Below are positions 7,859 through 16,822 of a stretch of DNA of 64,000 nt, piece by piece. Position 1 is the stretch's first letter; every line of letters starts with the position of its first letter. The translations under genes were made by a program, and so were the position numbers. The notes under the pieces are model-generated. The model did no database searches. It saw only the letters and a program-made list of their open reading frames with translations, and was not told the DNA's origin. This stretch comes from Nocardia suismassiliense (GTDB lineage Bacteria; Actinomycetota; Actinomycetes; Mycobacteriales; Mycobacteriaceae). The DNA lies in assembly GCF_900269665.1 (NCBI RefSeq), contig NZ_LT985361.1, positions 7,104,881 through 7,168,880 on the forward strand, read 5' to 3'.

Positions 7859-8752
7859 ATGAGCGCGCCGGTGGTACTCGCGCCGGTGGCCGCGCCGGAG
7901 CCGCAACCAGCTGCGCGGCAACGCAACTGGAAGCCGGTGCTGTGGAGCCTGCCTCCGTTGCTGGTGGTGCTGTTCATCGCCGTGTACCCGATCGTGCGGG
8001 TCCTCGCCGAATCCACGGTGACCCCGACCGGTCGCGGCACCTCGGTCTGGTCACAGGTGCTGGGTTCCGAATCTTTCCGTGATGCGTTGTGGCGCACGGT
8101 GTTCATCGCAGTCAGCTCGACCGCGGGCTGCCTGGTACTCGGCGCGTTCCTGGCAATCGTGCTGGCGTTCGTGCCGTTTCCCGGGTCGCAGGTGGTGGGC
8201 AGGCTCATCGACACCGTGCTGACGCTGCCGTCGTTTCTCATCACCCTGGCCTTCACCTTCCTCTACGGCACGGCAGGTGCGGTCAACGCGCTGATCACCA
8301 GCATCACCGGGCACAACGAACCCGCACTGAACTTCCTGAGCACCCCGCTCGGCGTGATCCTGGCCGAGATCACCTTCTTCACACCGTTCGTCGTACGTCC
8401 GCTGCTCGCCGCGTTCGCGCAACTACCGCGCGAACAGCTCGACGTGGCCGCGAGTCTCGGCGCATCGCCGTGGCGGGTGCTGCGCCAGGTGGTGCTTCCC
8501 GAGGCGTGGCCCGCGCTCGCGGCGGGCGGCAGCCTGGTATTGCTGTTGACGCTCAACGAGTTCGGCATCGTGCTCTTCACCGGCGCCAAGGGCGTGATCA
8601 CGCTGCCCGCGCTGATCTACACCCGCGGCATCGTCACCTTCGATCTGCCCGGCGCCGCGGTGCTCGCCTCGGTGCAGGTGCTGCTCTCGCTCACGCTGTA
8701 CATCGGGTACCGGCTGGTTTTCGCCCGGTTCACAGCCCAGAAGGAGAATTGA
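7859..8752 (+). CDS. ABC importer permease 1, PhnU-like
   Basis: A 297-aa inner-membrane permease with six predicted membrane segments, the first at about residues 28-48. The cytoplasmic EAA loop reads V-A-A-S-L-G-A-S-P-W-R-V-L, the docking site for the ATPase. It is the first of two permeases, as in PhnU/PhnV systems. The stop is four bases before the next start, with the ribosome site of the next gene inside its end, so the two are tightly coupled. Confidence 0.83.
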   Translation: MSAPVVLAPVAAPEPQPAARQRNWKPVLWSLPPLLVVLFIAVYPIVRVLAESTVTPTGRGTSVWSQVLGSESFRDALWRTVFIAVSSTAGCLVLGAFLAIVLAFVPFPGSQVVGRLIDTVLTLPSFLITLAFTFLYGTAGAVNALITSITGHNEPALNFLSTPLGVILAEITFFTPFVVRPLLAAFAQLPREQLDVAASLGASPWRVLRQVVLPEAWPALAAGGSLVLLLTLNEFGIVLFTGAKGVITLPALIYTRGIVTFDLPGAAVLASVQVLLSLTLYIGYRLVFARFTAQKEN

Positions 8753-8756
8753 ACCG

Positions 8757-9554
8757 ATGCTCATGTGGACCAGACGCGGCCGGGTCGCGGTGCTCGCCGC
8801 GTTCGCCCTCGTGGTGTTCGTGGTGTTCGCCGCGCCGATCGCCACCGTGGTCGCGGCCGCCCTCGCCGGGCACTGGACCGGCCCGCTGCCGTCGGACCTG
8901 GGCTTCGCCAACTTCGAGCGCGCATTGTCCGGCGAGCAGGCCGCCAGCCTCTCGGTGAGTTTGCAGACCGCGCTGCTGGCCGGTGCCGTCTCGCTGGTCC
9001 TCGGCACCTGGGCGGCCCTGGCGGCGCGCGAGGCACCCGGCTGGTGGCGGCGCTGCACCGACGCGGTGTTCCATCTGCCGGTCGCGGTGCCGTCGGTGGC
9101 CATCGGCCTCGGGGTGCTGATCGCGTTCAACGAGCGGCCGGTGCTGCTCGGTGGCACCAAATGGATTGTCATCCTGGCACATTCGGTGCTCGTGCTGGCC
9201 TACGCCTTCAGCGCGGTCGCCGCCGCACTGGACCGCATCGACCCCGGCTACCGCCAGGCCGCCGAATCCCTCGGCGCCGGCCCGGTCCGGGTGCTCTGCC
9301 AGGTCACGCTGCCGCTGCTGCTCCCGGCGCTCGGCGCGGCCGCCGGACTCGCCGTCGCGCTGTCCATGGGCGAGCTCGGCGCCACCATCATGGTCTATCC
9401 GGCCACCTGGAAGACCTTGCCGGTGGGCATCTTCGCCCAAACCGACCGCGGCGAGGTGTTCGACGCGGCCGCGAGCACCACGCTGCTCGTCCTGGTCACC
9501 CTGCTGGCGCTGGTCCTGCTCGGCCGCCTGCGTAGCCGCGCCGCCCTGCGCTGA
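8757..9554 (+). CDS. ABC importer permease 2, PhnV-like
   Basis: A 265-aa membrane protein with about six hydrophobic segments and an EAA loop A-A-E-S-L-G-A-G-P-V-R-V-L. It starts with ATG behind the AGAAGGAG that forms the end of the previous gene. It is the partner permease completing the channel and the last gene of the phosphonate operon; a degraded palindromic repeat follows. Confidence 0.83.
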   Translation: MLMWTRRGRVAVLAAFALVVFVVFAAPIATVVAAALAGHWTGPLPSDLGFANFERALSGEQAASLSVSLQTALLAGAVSLVLGTWAALAAREAPGWWRRCTDAVFHLPVAVPSVAIGLGVLIAFNERPVLLGGTKWIVILAHSVLVLAYAFSAVAAALDRIDPGYRQAAESLGAGPVRVLCQVTLPLLLPALGAAAGLAVALSMGELGATIMVYPATWKTLPVGIFAQTDRGEVFDAAASTTLLVLVTLLALVLLGRLRSRAALR

Positions 9555-9558
9555 CCGG

Positions 9559-9619
9559 CCGCGCACCTCGGGATTTCCCGCGTCCGCAGTGGCATGCGTG
9601 ACCCTGGGAAGTGTGCGGC
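9559..9619. repeat. Palindromic intergenic repeat, copy 2 (degenerate)
   Basis: Shares the ends (GCCGCGCACC... and ...GTGTGCGGC), the GGATTTCCCGCG arm and the GCATGCG centre with the element at 7750-7823, but the right arm has lost bases. It sits five bases after the second permease stop and may end the operon transcript. Confidence 0.65.
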
Positions 9620-9677
9620 GGCGCGCGGGTTTGCGGTGGTCAGGGCGGGTGGCCGGGTCTCGACCTAGGATGGCGAC

Positions 9678-10274
9678 GTGTCAGCACTTCCCCTGATCTT
9701 CACCGCGAGCTGGGCGAGCGGAGTCAACGCCTACGCCGTCGTATTGCTGCTCGGCCTGTTCGGTCGCACCGGCCTGTCCGACTCGGTGCCCGAGGCGCTG
9801 CAACGCACCGACGTCCTGATCGCCGCCGCGGTGCTGTTCGCGATCGAGGCGGTCGCCGACAAGATTCCGTACTTCGATTCCTTCTGGGATTCGCTACACA
9901 CCGTGGTCCGGCCTGCCTCGGGCGCCGTCGTCGCGGCATTGCTTGCGGGACAGGATGGTTCGCTGTCCGAGCTGGCCGCGGGCGCGGTCGGCGGCGTCAC
10001 CGCTCTGGCGAGTCATCTGGTGAAGGCCGGCACTCGAATGGCGATCAACACCTCGCCCGAACCCGCGAGCAACATCGTGGCGAGCACCGCGGAGGACATC
10101 TCCGTCGCGGGCCTCATCACCCTCGCCATCTTCCACCCGCTGCCCGCGGCCATCATCGCGGGCATCCTGCTGCTGATCGGCTTGATCCTGGTCACCTTCC
10201 TCGCCACCCGCATCCGCCGCTATCTGCGCCGCCGCCGACAGCGCAGGGCGACGCGGGCCGCCGCCGCGACCTGA
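9678..10274 (+). CDS. DUF4126 membrane protein
   Basis: A 198-aa integral membrane protein starting at GTG 9678. The N-terminal W-A-S-G-V-N-A-Y-A and central A-D-K-I-P-Y-F-D-S-F-W-D segments are the hallmarks of DUF4126. Four to five hydrophobic segments are visible, with the last at about residues 155-178, followed by an Arg-rich cytoplasmic tail. The biochemical role of the family is unknown. The gene stands alone between the phosphonate operon and the HEAT-like giant gene. Confidence 0.75.
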   Translation: MSALPLIFTASWASGVNAYAVVLLLGLFGRTGLSDSVPEALQRTDVLIAAAVLFAIEAVADKIPYFDSFWDSLHTVVRPASGAVVAALLAGQDGSLSELAAGAVGGVTALASHLVKAGTRMAINTSPEPASNIVASTAEDISVAGLITLAIFHPLPAAIIAGILLLIGLILVTFLATRIRRYLRRRRQRRATRAAAAT

Positions 10275-10417
10275 ACGCCGGGCGGCGCATCGTCGGCGAA
10301 AACTCGGTGCGGGCCGCCGTTTCGAGCTCGTTCCGCGAAACCCGGTGTGCGCGACATATCCTCACAACGACCACGGGGTGATCCCGCGACACCCGAGGAA
10401 AGGTTGGCGGTCGACGA

Positions 10418-13400
10418 ATGGCAGCACCGGCGACGAAGCTAGTGAAGGACCTCGAGCCGTTGTCCGCGCCGCAGCGGCGCCGGGCGCTCGCGACGGTGGC
10501 ATTGCGGTTGGCGGGCACCGCGGAGCTCCGCGCACTGCTGACCGATCTGGCCGGGCGCGGTCACTACGAACGCGTCCTCTCGATTCACCTCGCCGCGATC
10601 GCCGCCGACCGTGATCACCTTGTCGGCCAGCTGGACTCGGCCGAGCAGGAGTTCGTATCCCGGGCCATCGTCGCGCTGGTCCGGATCGGCGTCGAGCCAC
10701 CGGTGCTCGTCGAGCGACTGCCACGGATGGCGCACCGGACACGGACGACGCTGTATCGAGCGATCGGGCGCCGCAAGCACAGTGCGGCCCTTGCCGATGC
10801 CCTGTTGCCGGAGGTCCGACGCCGCTTCGGTGACGCGGAGGCGGTGCGCGTGCTGCCGTATTGCTCGACAGCGCTCGTCACCGAGCACCTGGCCGAGTTC
10901 GCGTATGCGGCGCCGAACTGGCAGACGTTGGGCCGCAGGCACACCGAGGTGGTGCTCACCTATCTGGCGGACCTCGCGACGCAGGCGGGCGAATCCGACT
11001 GGCCCGAGCTGTGGCCGCGCATTGCCGCCGGTGCGAGCAGCTTCGCGCTGCGGGACCCGGACCGCCTGCTCGCCCTTGCCGCACAAGCGATTCGGTACGT
11101 GCAACCGTACGGATTGCATGCCGTCGCGGGAAAGCTCGCTCGGCACAACACCGATGCCGTCGTCGAACTGATCCTGCATCCGAGCGGGCGCGGCACCTGC
11201 CTGACCGGGCGTGCGCTGTTCACGGCGTTGCGCGAGCTCCCCGACGAGCGCCTGATCGCCGTGTGCGCCGCGTATTCGGGTTATCACCAACGGCATTTCC
11301 TGCATGTGCTGCCGCCGAGCCGGCGCCTCGAGCCGGTGCGGCAGGTCTTCATCCGGCCCGGCGTCGACGCCGCGCAGGTGGATCTCGACGCCCTCGACAG
11401 CCTGCCCCGGCACGAACGCGCCACGCTGGCCCGCGAATTGCTGTCGCGCCAAGGCGGATCCGATGATCGGCTGTCCCGTGAGCGGCTGATCGCCCGGCTC
11501 CCCTGGGCGGACGCGGAACCCGTGCTGCGGGAGAGCATCCGCCGCCCGACCGCCGACGAGCGCGCGCAAGCCTATCCGCTGCTGGTCGCCGCGGCGATCG
11601 GCAGTCGCGACCCCGCAGTGGTCGGCGCGCTGTTCGAGGGGATGCGACGGCTGCGCAACGAACAGGACCCGGTGCGGCGCACAGCTTTACAAGCGATCAA
11701 CCAGATCCCACCCACCCTGTTGCGCACCGACCACCTACCCGCGCTGGAAGAACTGGGCACGGACGCGCTGCAAGCCCGCGATCGCTCCGCCATGACCACC
11801 GGCGCGGTGGGTGCCATAGCTCGCACGCTGCTGGTGCACGGCGCCAGAGCCACCGATCCGGCCTACACCGAGGCGGCGCTGCGCTTGATCGAAAAGCTTG
11901 CGGCACAGTCTGTCTCGCTACCGCTGTGGGAACTGGACCGCGATCTGCCCCGCGGCGCGGAGCAGCGGCTCTGCACCGCACTGCGCCGGCGACTGGACGG
12001 CGATGCGGTGCGCGATGAATGGGGGCTGGCACTCGATCTGGCCCAGGGCCTGAACAAGCGCGCCTGGAACGTTGTGCCGCTGCAGCAGTTGCTGCTCCGG
12101 GCGTGCGGCGCGCGCAACGACTCCGTCATCCACCGCGCGGTCGACCTGGTACTGGCCGACCCGGCCACCCGCGACGAGCATCTCACCACGCTGCTGAACC
12201 GGGACCGCTCGCTCATCTCGCTACCCCGGGTGCAGCACTTGATCGCCACGCGCCGCACCGACCTGCTCGACACGGTGCTCAACGGCGCCACACCGGGGCG
12301 CTTCATCGCGCCGAAAGTGCGCCTGGTGCCGGATTTTTCGGAGGGCTTCGGCGGCTGGACCGCACGGCAGGTCGAGTTGTACGCGCGAGCGCTCACCGGA
12401 CTGGTGCGCGCCAAGGAGTCCTCGCCGTGGGAAAAGGCCTGGGCGGTGCGCCGATTGGGCAGGCTGCCGGGCAGCTTCGCCCGGCTCGTCGGCTACACCG
12501 ATCATCCCGAGCTCACGGTGGCCGAGGCGGCGCTCACCGCGCTCGGCCGCAGCACCGAGGCCGAGGCCGCGATCGGCGTGCTCAGCAGGTACGTGGACTC
12601 CGATCGAGCGCGAGTCGCGGTGAGCGGCATCGCTTCCCGGGCCACGAGTATCGCCCCGGATCGGCTCGCGGCCGCGCTCACGCCGCTGCTGGACTCCCCG
12701 AAGATCACCTCGCTGAAGGAGGGCGTGCGGCTGCTCGCGGCGCTGCACGCACCGGAGGCGTTGGCCGTGATCCGAGCGATCTGGGACCGCCCGAACCAGC
12801 ATCGGGATGTCCGGCGCGCGATCGTCTTGGCGTGCCGCTGGCTGCTCGACCACGAGGACGCCTGGCAGATCCTCGACGCGGCGTCACGCGACCCGGCGGT
12901 GGCGGGCGAGGCATTGAATCTCGTTCCCGCCCTGCTGCCGATCCCGCAGCGGCGCAGGATGGCCGGGCTGGTGCGGGAGATGGCGGGCGGCGCCGACGTC
13001 CAGCTGGCCACCGAGGCGATGCGGGTCCTCGGCGGCTGGCAGCGCTGGGCACCCGCCGATACCGGCGACATGCTGGTGCACCGGCTCGCCGACCTCAGCG
13101 AGACAGGACTCTGGCGGCACGCCGCGCGCGTGCTCGTCGCCAGCGACTTCCGGGCCGCGGTGCCCGCGGCGGTGGACCGGCTGCTCGCCGCCGAGGATGT
13201 CGTCATTCCTGGGCGCGATCTTCCTGCCCGGCAACGACTCTCGACGCTGCTCGGCAACCTGGGCAGCTCGGCCGGTGTGTCCGATGCGGCGCGCGAGACG
13301 GCGGTCGCCGTGGCCGAACGACTGGCGGTCGAACCGCAGTGGCGCCGGTTCGCGATCGACCTGCTGGTGGCCCAAATCCGTTGGGCCGACGTCGATTCGA

Positions 13401-13711
13401 GCGTGCGCTCGATCCGGCAGGCGTGCGGGTTCGCACGGGGCGCCCTGGTGGTCTATCCGGCCGAACAGTTGCGCACGCGGCTGTCCCGCAACGGGCAGAT
13501 GGTCGATGCCGGCACCATGACGCGGATGGCGCGCGAGTTGTCGGTGGACGTGGACAGCGCGGTCGCGTTGGCCGCGTTGGCGTTGATCGCACAGTGCGGC
13601 AATCACTTCGGCTGGACGCCCGCCTGGGTGGAGCTACTTACCCGGATGCGGACGCACGGACAGAGCAGCGTCCGGGTGGCGGCACACGAAATCTTCACTA
13701 TTGCCGAATGA
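10418..13711 (+). CDS. Giant HEAT-like helical-repeat protein, function unknown
   Basis: A 1,097-aa protein made almost wholly of 30-40-residue Ala/Leu/Arg-rich helical pairs. Recurrent blocks such as R-V-A-V-S-G-I-A-S-R-A, E-A-A-L-T-A-L-G-R and A-L-N-L-V-P-A-L-L-P look like HEAT/ARM repeats. There is no signal peptide, membrane segment or catalytic motif that I can identify, so it is probably a cytoplasmic scaffold or binding platform. Upstream is a 143-bp spacer; downstream is a strong hairpin, so it is likely a single-gene transcript. Similar-sized hypothetical proteins occur in other actinomycetes. Partner and purpose are unknown. Confidence 0.6.
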   Translation: MAAPATKLVKDLEPLSAPQRRRALATVALRLAGTAELRALLTDLAGRGHYERVLSIHLAAIAADRDHLVGQLDSAEQEFVSRAIVALVRIGVEPPVLVERLPRMAHRTRTTLYRAIGRRKHSAALADALLPEVRRRFGDAEAVRVLPYCSTALVTEHLAEFAYAAPNWQTLGRRHTEVVLTYLADLATQAGESDWPELWPRIAAGASSFALRDPDRLLALAAQAIRYVQPYGLHAVAGKLARHNTDAVVELILHPSGRGTCLTGRALFTALRELPDERLIAVCAAYSGYHQRHFLHVLPPSRRLEPVRQVFIRPGVDAAQVDLDALDSLPRHERATLARELLSRQGGSDDRLSRERLIARLPWADAEPVLRESIRRPTADERAQAYPLLVAAAIGSRDPAVVGALFEGMRRLRNEQDPVRRTALQAINQIPPTLLRTDHLPALEELGTDALQARDRSAMTTGAVGAIARTLLVHGARATDPAYTEAALRLIEKLAAQSVSLPLWELDRDLPRGAEQRLCTALRRRLDGDAVRDEWGLALDLAQGLNKRAWNVVPLQQLLLRACGARNDSVIHRAVDLVLADPATRDEHLTTLLNRDRSLISLPRVQHLIATRRTDLLDTVLNGATPGRFIAPKVRLVPDFSEGFGGWTARQVELYARALTGLVRAKESSPWEKAWAVRRLGRLPGSFARLVGYTDHPELTVAEAALTALGRSTEAEAAIGVLSRYVDSDRARVAVSGIASRATSIAPDRLAAALTPLLDSPKITSLKEGVRLLAALHAPEALAVIRAIWDRPNQHRDVRRAIVLACRWLLDHEDAWQILDAASRDPAVAGEALNLVPALLPIPQRRRMAGLVREMAGGADVQLATEAMRVLGGWQRWAPADTGDMLVHRLADLSETGLWRHAARVLVASDFRAAVPAAVDRLLAAEDVVIPGRDLPARQRLSTLLGNLGSSAGVSDAARETAVAVAERLAVEPQWRRFAIDLLVAQIRWADVDSSVRSIRQACGFARGALVVYPAEQLRTRLSRNGQMVDAGTMTRMARELSVDVDSAVALAALALIAQCGNHFGWTPAWVELLTRMRTHGQSSVRVAAHEIFTIAE

Positions 13712-13734
13712 TTGCAGTGAATGAGATTCCAGCG

Positions 13735-13767
13735 GGCGTGCCGCGCCAGTCGACCACGCGGCACGCC
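13735..13767. terminator. Hairpin terminator after the HEAT-like gene
   Basis: GGCGTGCCGCG (13735-13745) and CGCGGCACGCC (13757-13767) pair perfectly over 11 bp with an 11-nt loop, starting 24 bp after the stop codon. No T run follows, as is common for terminators in this order. Confidence 0.6.
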
Positions 13768-13921
13768 GGGCGGGGCGCCCCGTTGCGCCCGCCGTCACTG
13801 TGACGACGTGATCATTCAGAGAAAGCCACTGGTCGGATGACTACGCTGAACGTCGCCTTCTTTGGCAAGCGACGCTGTCGGGGCAGTGTCACTATCGCGG
13901 TGCGAACATCGGTCGAGAAGA

Positions 13922-14365
13922 TCACTGCTCAGGCAATCGACGCCGGCCACCGGCCACGTCGGTTACCAGATCAGTGTACCCATCAACAAGTTCGGCCAGG
14001 TGATACCAATGTTTATGGGTATTGTCGCTGCGCGCGCCCGAGACGTCAATGGCTTGGTTCGCGTCCACCCAGCTGCGCGCCATCCGGTCCACCACCGCGC
14101 CGAGGCTTTCCGTGTGCAGCGACGCACCATTGCGATGCTGCGGCATTTCCTTACCGATCCAATCATTGATCTCGTCGACGAGTTCACCCCGGCGGTAGTC
14201 TATTTCGATGATCAATGCGGTGTCTCGCACCTGCTGCCTGCGCGCATGCAGTTCGGCGAGCGCATGCGCGGAACGCAGCATTTCCCGATCTTGGAAACGA
14301 CGTCCTTGAAAGGCACACAATAATTGCGGAGCTGTCGGCAGTACCCCTACGGTCGGTGCACTCAT
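13922..14365 (-). CDS. DUF4254 protein, copy 1
   Basis: A 147-aa protein. ATG 14365 has a GGGGTG ribosome site; an upstream in-frame start at 14443 is possible. Typical DUF4254 features are Q-L-L-C-A-F, A-E-L-H-A-R-R, I-E-I-D-Y-R-R-G-E-L-V-D-E-I, T-E-S-L-G-A-V-V-D-R-M and a C-terminal L-A-E-L-V-D-G-Y-T-D-L-V. No signal or membrane segment. Function is not known; the family is expanded in nocardiae. A paralogue lies at 26992-27444 with the same order of motifs but low overall identity. Confidence 0.7.
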   Translation of the reverse strand: MSAPTVGVLPTAPQLLCAFQGRRFQDREMLRSAHALAELHARRQQVRDTALIIEIDYRRGELVDEINDWIGKEMPQHRNGASLHTESLGAVVDRMARSWVDANQAIDVSGARSDNTHKHWYHLAELVDGYTDLVTDVAGGRRRLPEQ

Positions 14366-14809
14366 CGTGTCACCCCGAGTGCGCCCGATACCAACACGCT
14401 TTGTACCAACATAATTGGCTCTCGATTCCGTAATCCCGGTCATCGGATCGGTTGTTCACAACTAGGCTAGCTGGATCATGCTCTTACATATGCAAGAACG
14501 CAAGAGTGCGTCCGCATTGCTGCAACCGGCCGCTACGCGGGGGATCAAGCGCCCGCTTCCGCAGGCTCGCCGCACCTTCAGCGCCACCTGAGCCGAGGGC
14601 CTCGCCGCGGATTACGCGACGATATGAGAGCCGACTTCCACTGCACGCCAGCGTAGGTGCGGAGCTACCGCGAGGGGTGCGAATCGACGCTACTTCCCCA
14701 CCATTCGAGTGGATGCCGATCGGTTGCCGGACCCGCCGCGGACCCCGAGAGCAGCCGCCGATCATGTCAAGGCGGGTTACCAATCGAGCCGCGGTCCGGT
14801 CCAGCCCAT
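14366..14809. other. Intergenic stretch without a recognised gene
   Basis: 444 bp between the DUF4254 gene and the end of the RNase gene. Open frames exist on both strands but none has family features or a convincing ribosome site. The part near 14366-14480 is AT-richer and should hold the DUF4254 promoter. I see no repeat or RNA gene. Confidence 0.4.
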
Positions 14810-15238
14810 TCAGCGCATTCGAGTGAAGCTGGCGTAGTGATCACCGGTGTACCAAGCGGATCGGTCGCTGCCGGTGACAATGCGTTCGGCGTCGCGAGTC
14901 TGCCCCGGCTTCTTTATATTGACGTCCCACTCCTGGTAAGCGATCCGACTGCCCGCCGAGTCGGTAGCGGGCAGCCGCCCCTCCCGGTTCGACCAGACCC
15001 CACCACCTTTGGTGCCCGAACCGTCGTTCGGCGGCCACGTGCCTGCGTCGATCCGCGCCAGCGTGTCCCAGGCCCGCTGCGGGACAGCGGCACTGACCAG
15101 CATGATCGACTCGTCCGCCCGCACCGGCCGCGCCTGCTCCGGCGCGCCCGTGGACAGCCCGAAAATCAGCGCCAACGCGGCAGTCACCACAACGACGATG
15201 TGCACGAACCGCTTCGAGGTCGAACCCGCCCCAGTCAT
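14810..15238 (-). CDS. Secreted guanyl-specific ribonuclease (N1/T1/barnase superfamily)
   Basis: A 142-aa protein from ATG 15238. Residues 10-30 form a signal anchor or signal peptide. The catalytic domain (about 55-142) shows W-S-N-R-E-G-R-L-P, then Y-Q-E with Glu103, E-R-I-V with Arg119, and Y-T-G-D-H-Y with His134, the Glu/Arg/His set of microbial guanyl RNases such as RNase Sa. It should cleave RNA 3' of guanosine outside the cell. No barstar-like inhibitor gene is seen on either side; export or an inhibitor elsewhere would be needed for self-protection. Confidence 0.83.
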   Translation of the reverse strand: MTGAGSTSKRFVHIVVVVTAALALIFGLSTGAPEQARPVRADESIMLVSAAVPQRAWDTLARIDAGTWPPNDGSGTKGGGVWSNREGRLPATDSAGSRIAYQEWDVNIKKPGQTRDAERIVTGSDRSAWYTGDHYASFTRMR

Positions 15239-15370
15239 AACGCGTGAACCTACGTGACCGATCCGAACTCCAGGTTTCCGCAGGTTTCCGATCCGTGAAG
15301 CTTTGGTGCCCGACAGCACTTTCCGCAGTTCGTGGCCTATCCGCGCGGGTCATCGGATCGAATACCAGGA

Positions 15371-16810
15371 ATGCACCCTGCGCCCGACCACATGAGCACC
15401 GAGGAATTCCGCCGACACGGCCGCGCGGTCGTGGACTGGGTCGCCGACTACTGGGATCGGGTAGCGTCGCTGCCGGTGTTGTCCCAGGTAACACCCGGAC
15501 AGGTGCGAGCCGGGCTGCCGGACACACCACCCGAGACCGGCGAACCCTTCACCGCGGTACTGGCGGATCTCGACTCGATTCTGGTTCCCGGGCTGACGCA
15601 CTGGCAGCATCCGGGGTTCTTCGCCTACTACCCGTCCAGCACGTCGGGCCCCGCGGTGCTCGCGGAACTACTGTCCGCCGGCCTCGGCGTGCAGGGCATG
15701 ATGTGGCAGACCAGTCCCGCCTGCACCGAACTCGAACAGCACGTGCTCGATTGGCTCGCCGGCCTGCTCGGACTGCCCGAGTGCTTCACCTTCGCCGGCA
15801 GCGGCGGCGGCGTCATCCAGGACTCGGCCTCCAGCGCGATCCTCGTCGCCTTGCTCGCCGCGCTGCACCGGACATCGGCGGGTCGCGTGCAGACCGAGGG
15901 CGTGGACCGGGCTCGCTACCGCGTCTACACCTCGACCGACGCGCACTCGGCGCTGGAGAAGGCCGCGCGCATCACCGGTCTCGGCACAGCGGCGGTCCGG
16001 TTCATCGGTACTCGCGCGGACTATTCGATGGACCCAGAGGCGTTGCGGACCGCGATCGCGGATGACGTTCGGGCGGGCCTTATCCCGGTGATGGTGATGG
16101 CGACCGTCGGAACGACCTCCACGAGTGCCATCGATCCGGTGGACCGAATCGGCCCGATCTGCGCCGAGTTCGGTACGTGGCTACACGTCGACGCCGCGTA
16201 TGCGGGAGTCGCCGCGGTGTGCCCTGAGCTGCGCTGGATCCAGCACGGCGTGGCCGACTACGCCGACTCCTATGCGACGAATCCGCACAAGTGGCTGCTC
16301 ACCGCCTTCGACTGCGACGCCTGCTATGTCCGCGACCGCACGGTGCTCGTCGGCGCGCTCTCGGTGGTGCGAGAGTATCTGCGCAGCAATGTGAGTGACG
16401 CGGTAGTGGACTATCGCGACTGGCAGGTGCCGCTGGGGCGGCGGTTCCGCGCGCTTAAACTGTGGGCCGTTATCCGCTGCTACGGCGTCGAAGGGCTGCA
16501 GGCGCACATTCGGCACAGTGTCGCGCTGGCGCAGCAGTTCGCCACGTGGGTGGCCGCCGACGACCGCTTCGAACTGATGGCCCCGCATCCTCTTTCGCTG
16601 GTCTGCTTCCGGTTGCGCGGCCCCGACGAACCCAATCGGCAGCTGTTGCAGGCGGTCAATACGTCCGGGCGAATCTATCTGTCCCACACCATGGTCCGGG
16701 ATGCGTTCACCCTCCGGCTCGCCATCGGCGGCACCGCGACGCGAGACGAACACGTCACCGCCGCATGGGATCTGCTCAGCAGCACCGCATCCGGGCTACT
16801 CGGCGACTGA
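15371..16810 (+). CDS. Group II PLP-dependent amino-acid decarboxylase
   Basis: A 479-aa enzyme of the aromatic-L-amino-acid/histidine decarboxylase type. The N-terminus F-R-R-H-G-R-A-V-V-D-W is characteristic, and the PLP lysine is in N-P-H-K-W at about residue 306, preceded by H-V-D-A-A-Y-A-G. It converts an aromatic or related amino acid to its amine and CO2 in the cytoplasm. Start is uncertain: GTG 15332, ATG 15371 and ATG 15392 are in frame, and I chose 15371. It converges with the 16823-17719 gene, only 12 bp apart. Confidence 0.83.
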   Translation: MHPAPDHMSTEEFRRHGRAVVDWVADYWDRVASLPVLSQVTPGQVRAGLPDTPPETGEPFTAVLADLDSILVPGLTHWQHPGFFAYYPSSTSGPAVLAELLSAGLGVQGMMWQTSPACTELEQHVLDWLAGLLGLPECFTFAGSGGGVIQDSASSAILVALLAALHRTSAGRVQTEGVDRARYRVYTSTDAHSALEKAARITGLGTAAVRFIGTRADYSMDPEALRTAIADDVRAGLIPVMVMATVGTTSTSAIDPVDRIGPICAEFGTWLHVDAAYAGVAAVCPELRWIQHGVADYADSYATNPHKWLLTAFDCDACYVRDRTVLVGALSVVREYLRSNVSDAVVDYRDWQVPLGRRFRALKLWAVIRCYGVEGLQAHIRHSVALAQQFATWVAADDRFELMAPHPLSLVCFRLRGPDEPNRQLLQAVNTSGRIYLSHTMVRDAFTLRLAIGGTATRDEHVTAAWDLLSSTASGLLGD

Positions 16811-16822
16811 GCGGCCACGGTC

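Noticed and set aside
12019..13803. A 594-aa open frame in another frame of the HEAT-like gene
   Set aside because: Gly/Arg-rich shadow; the true frame gives regular helical repeats.
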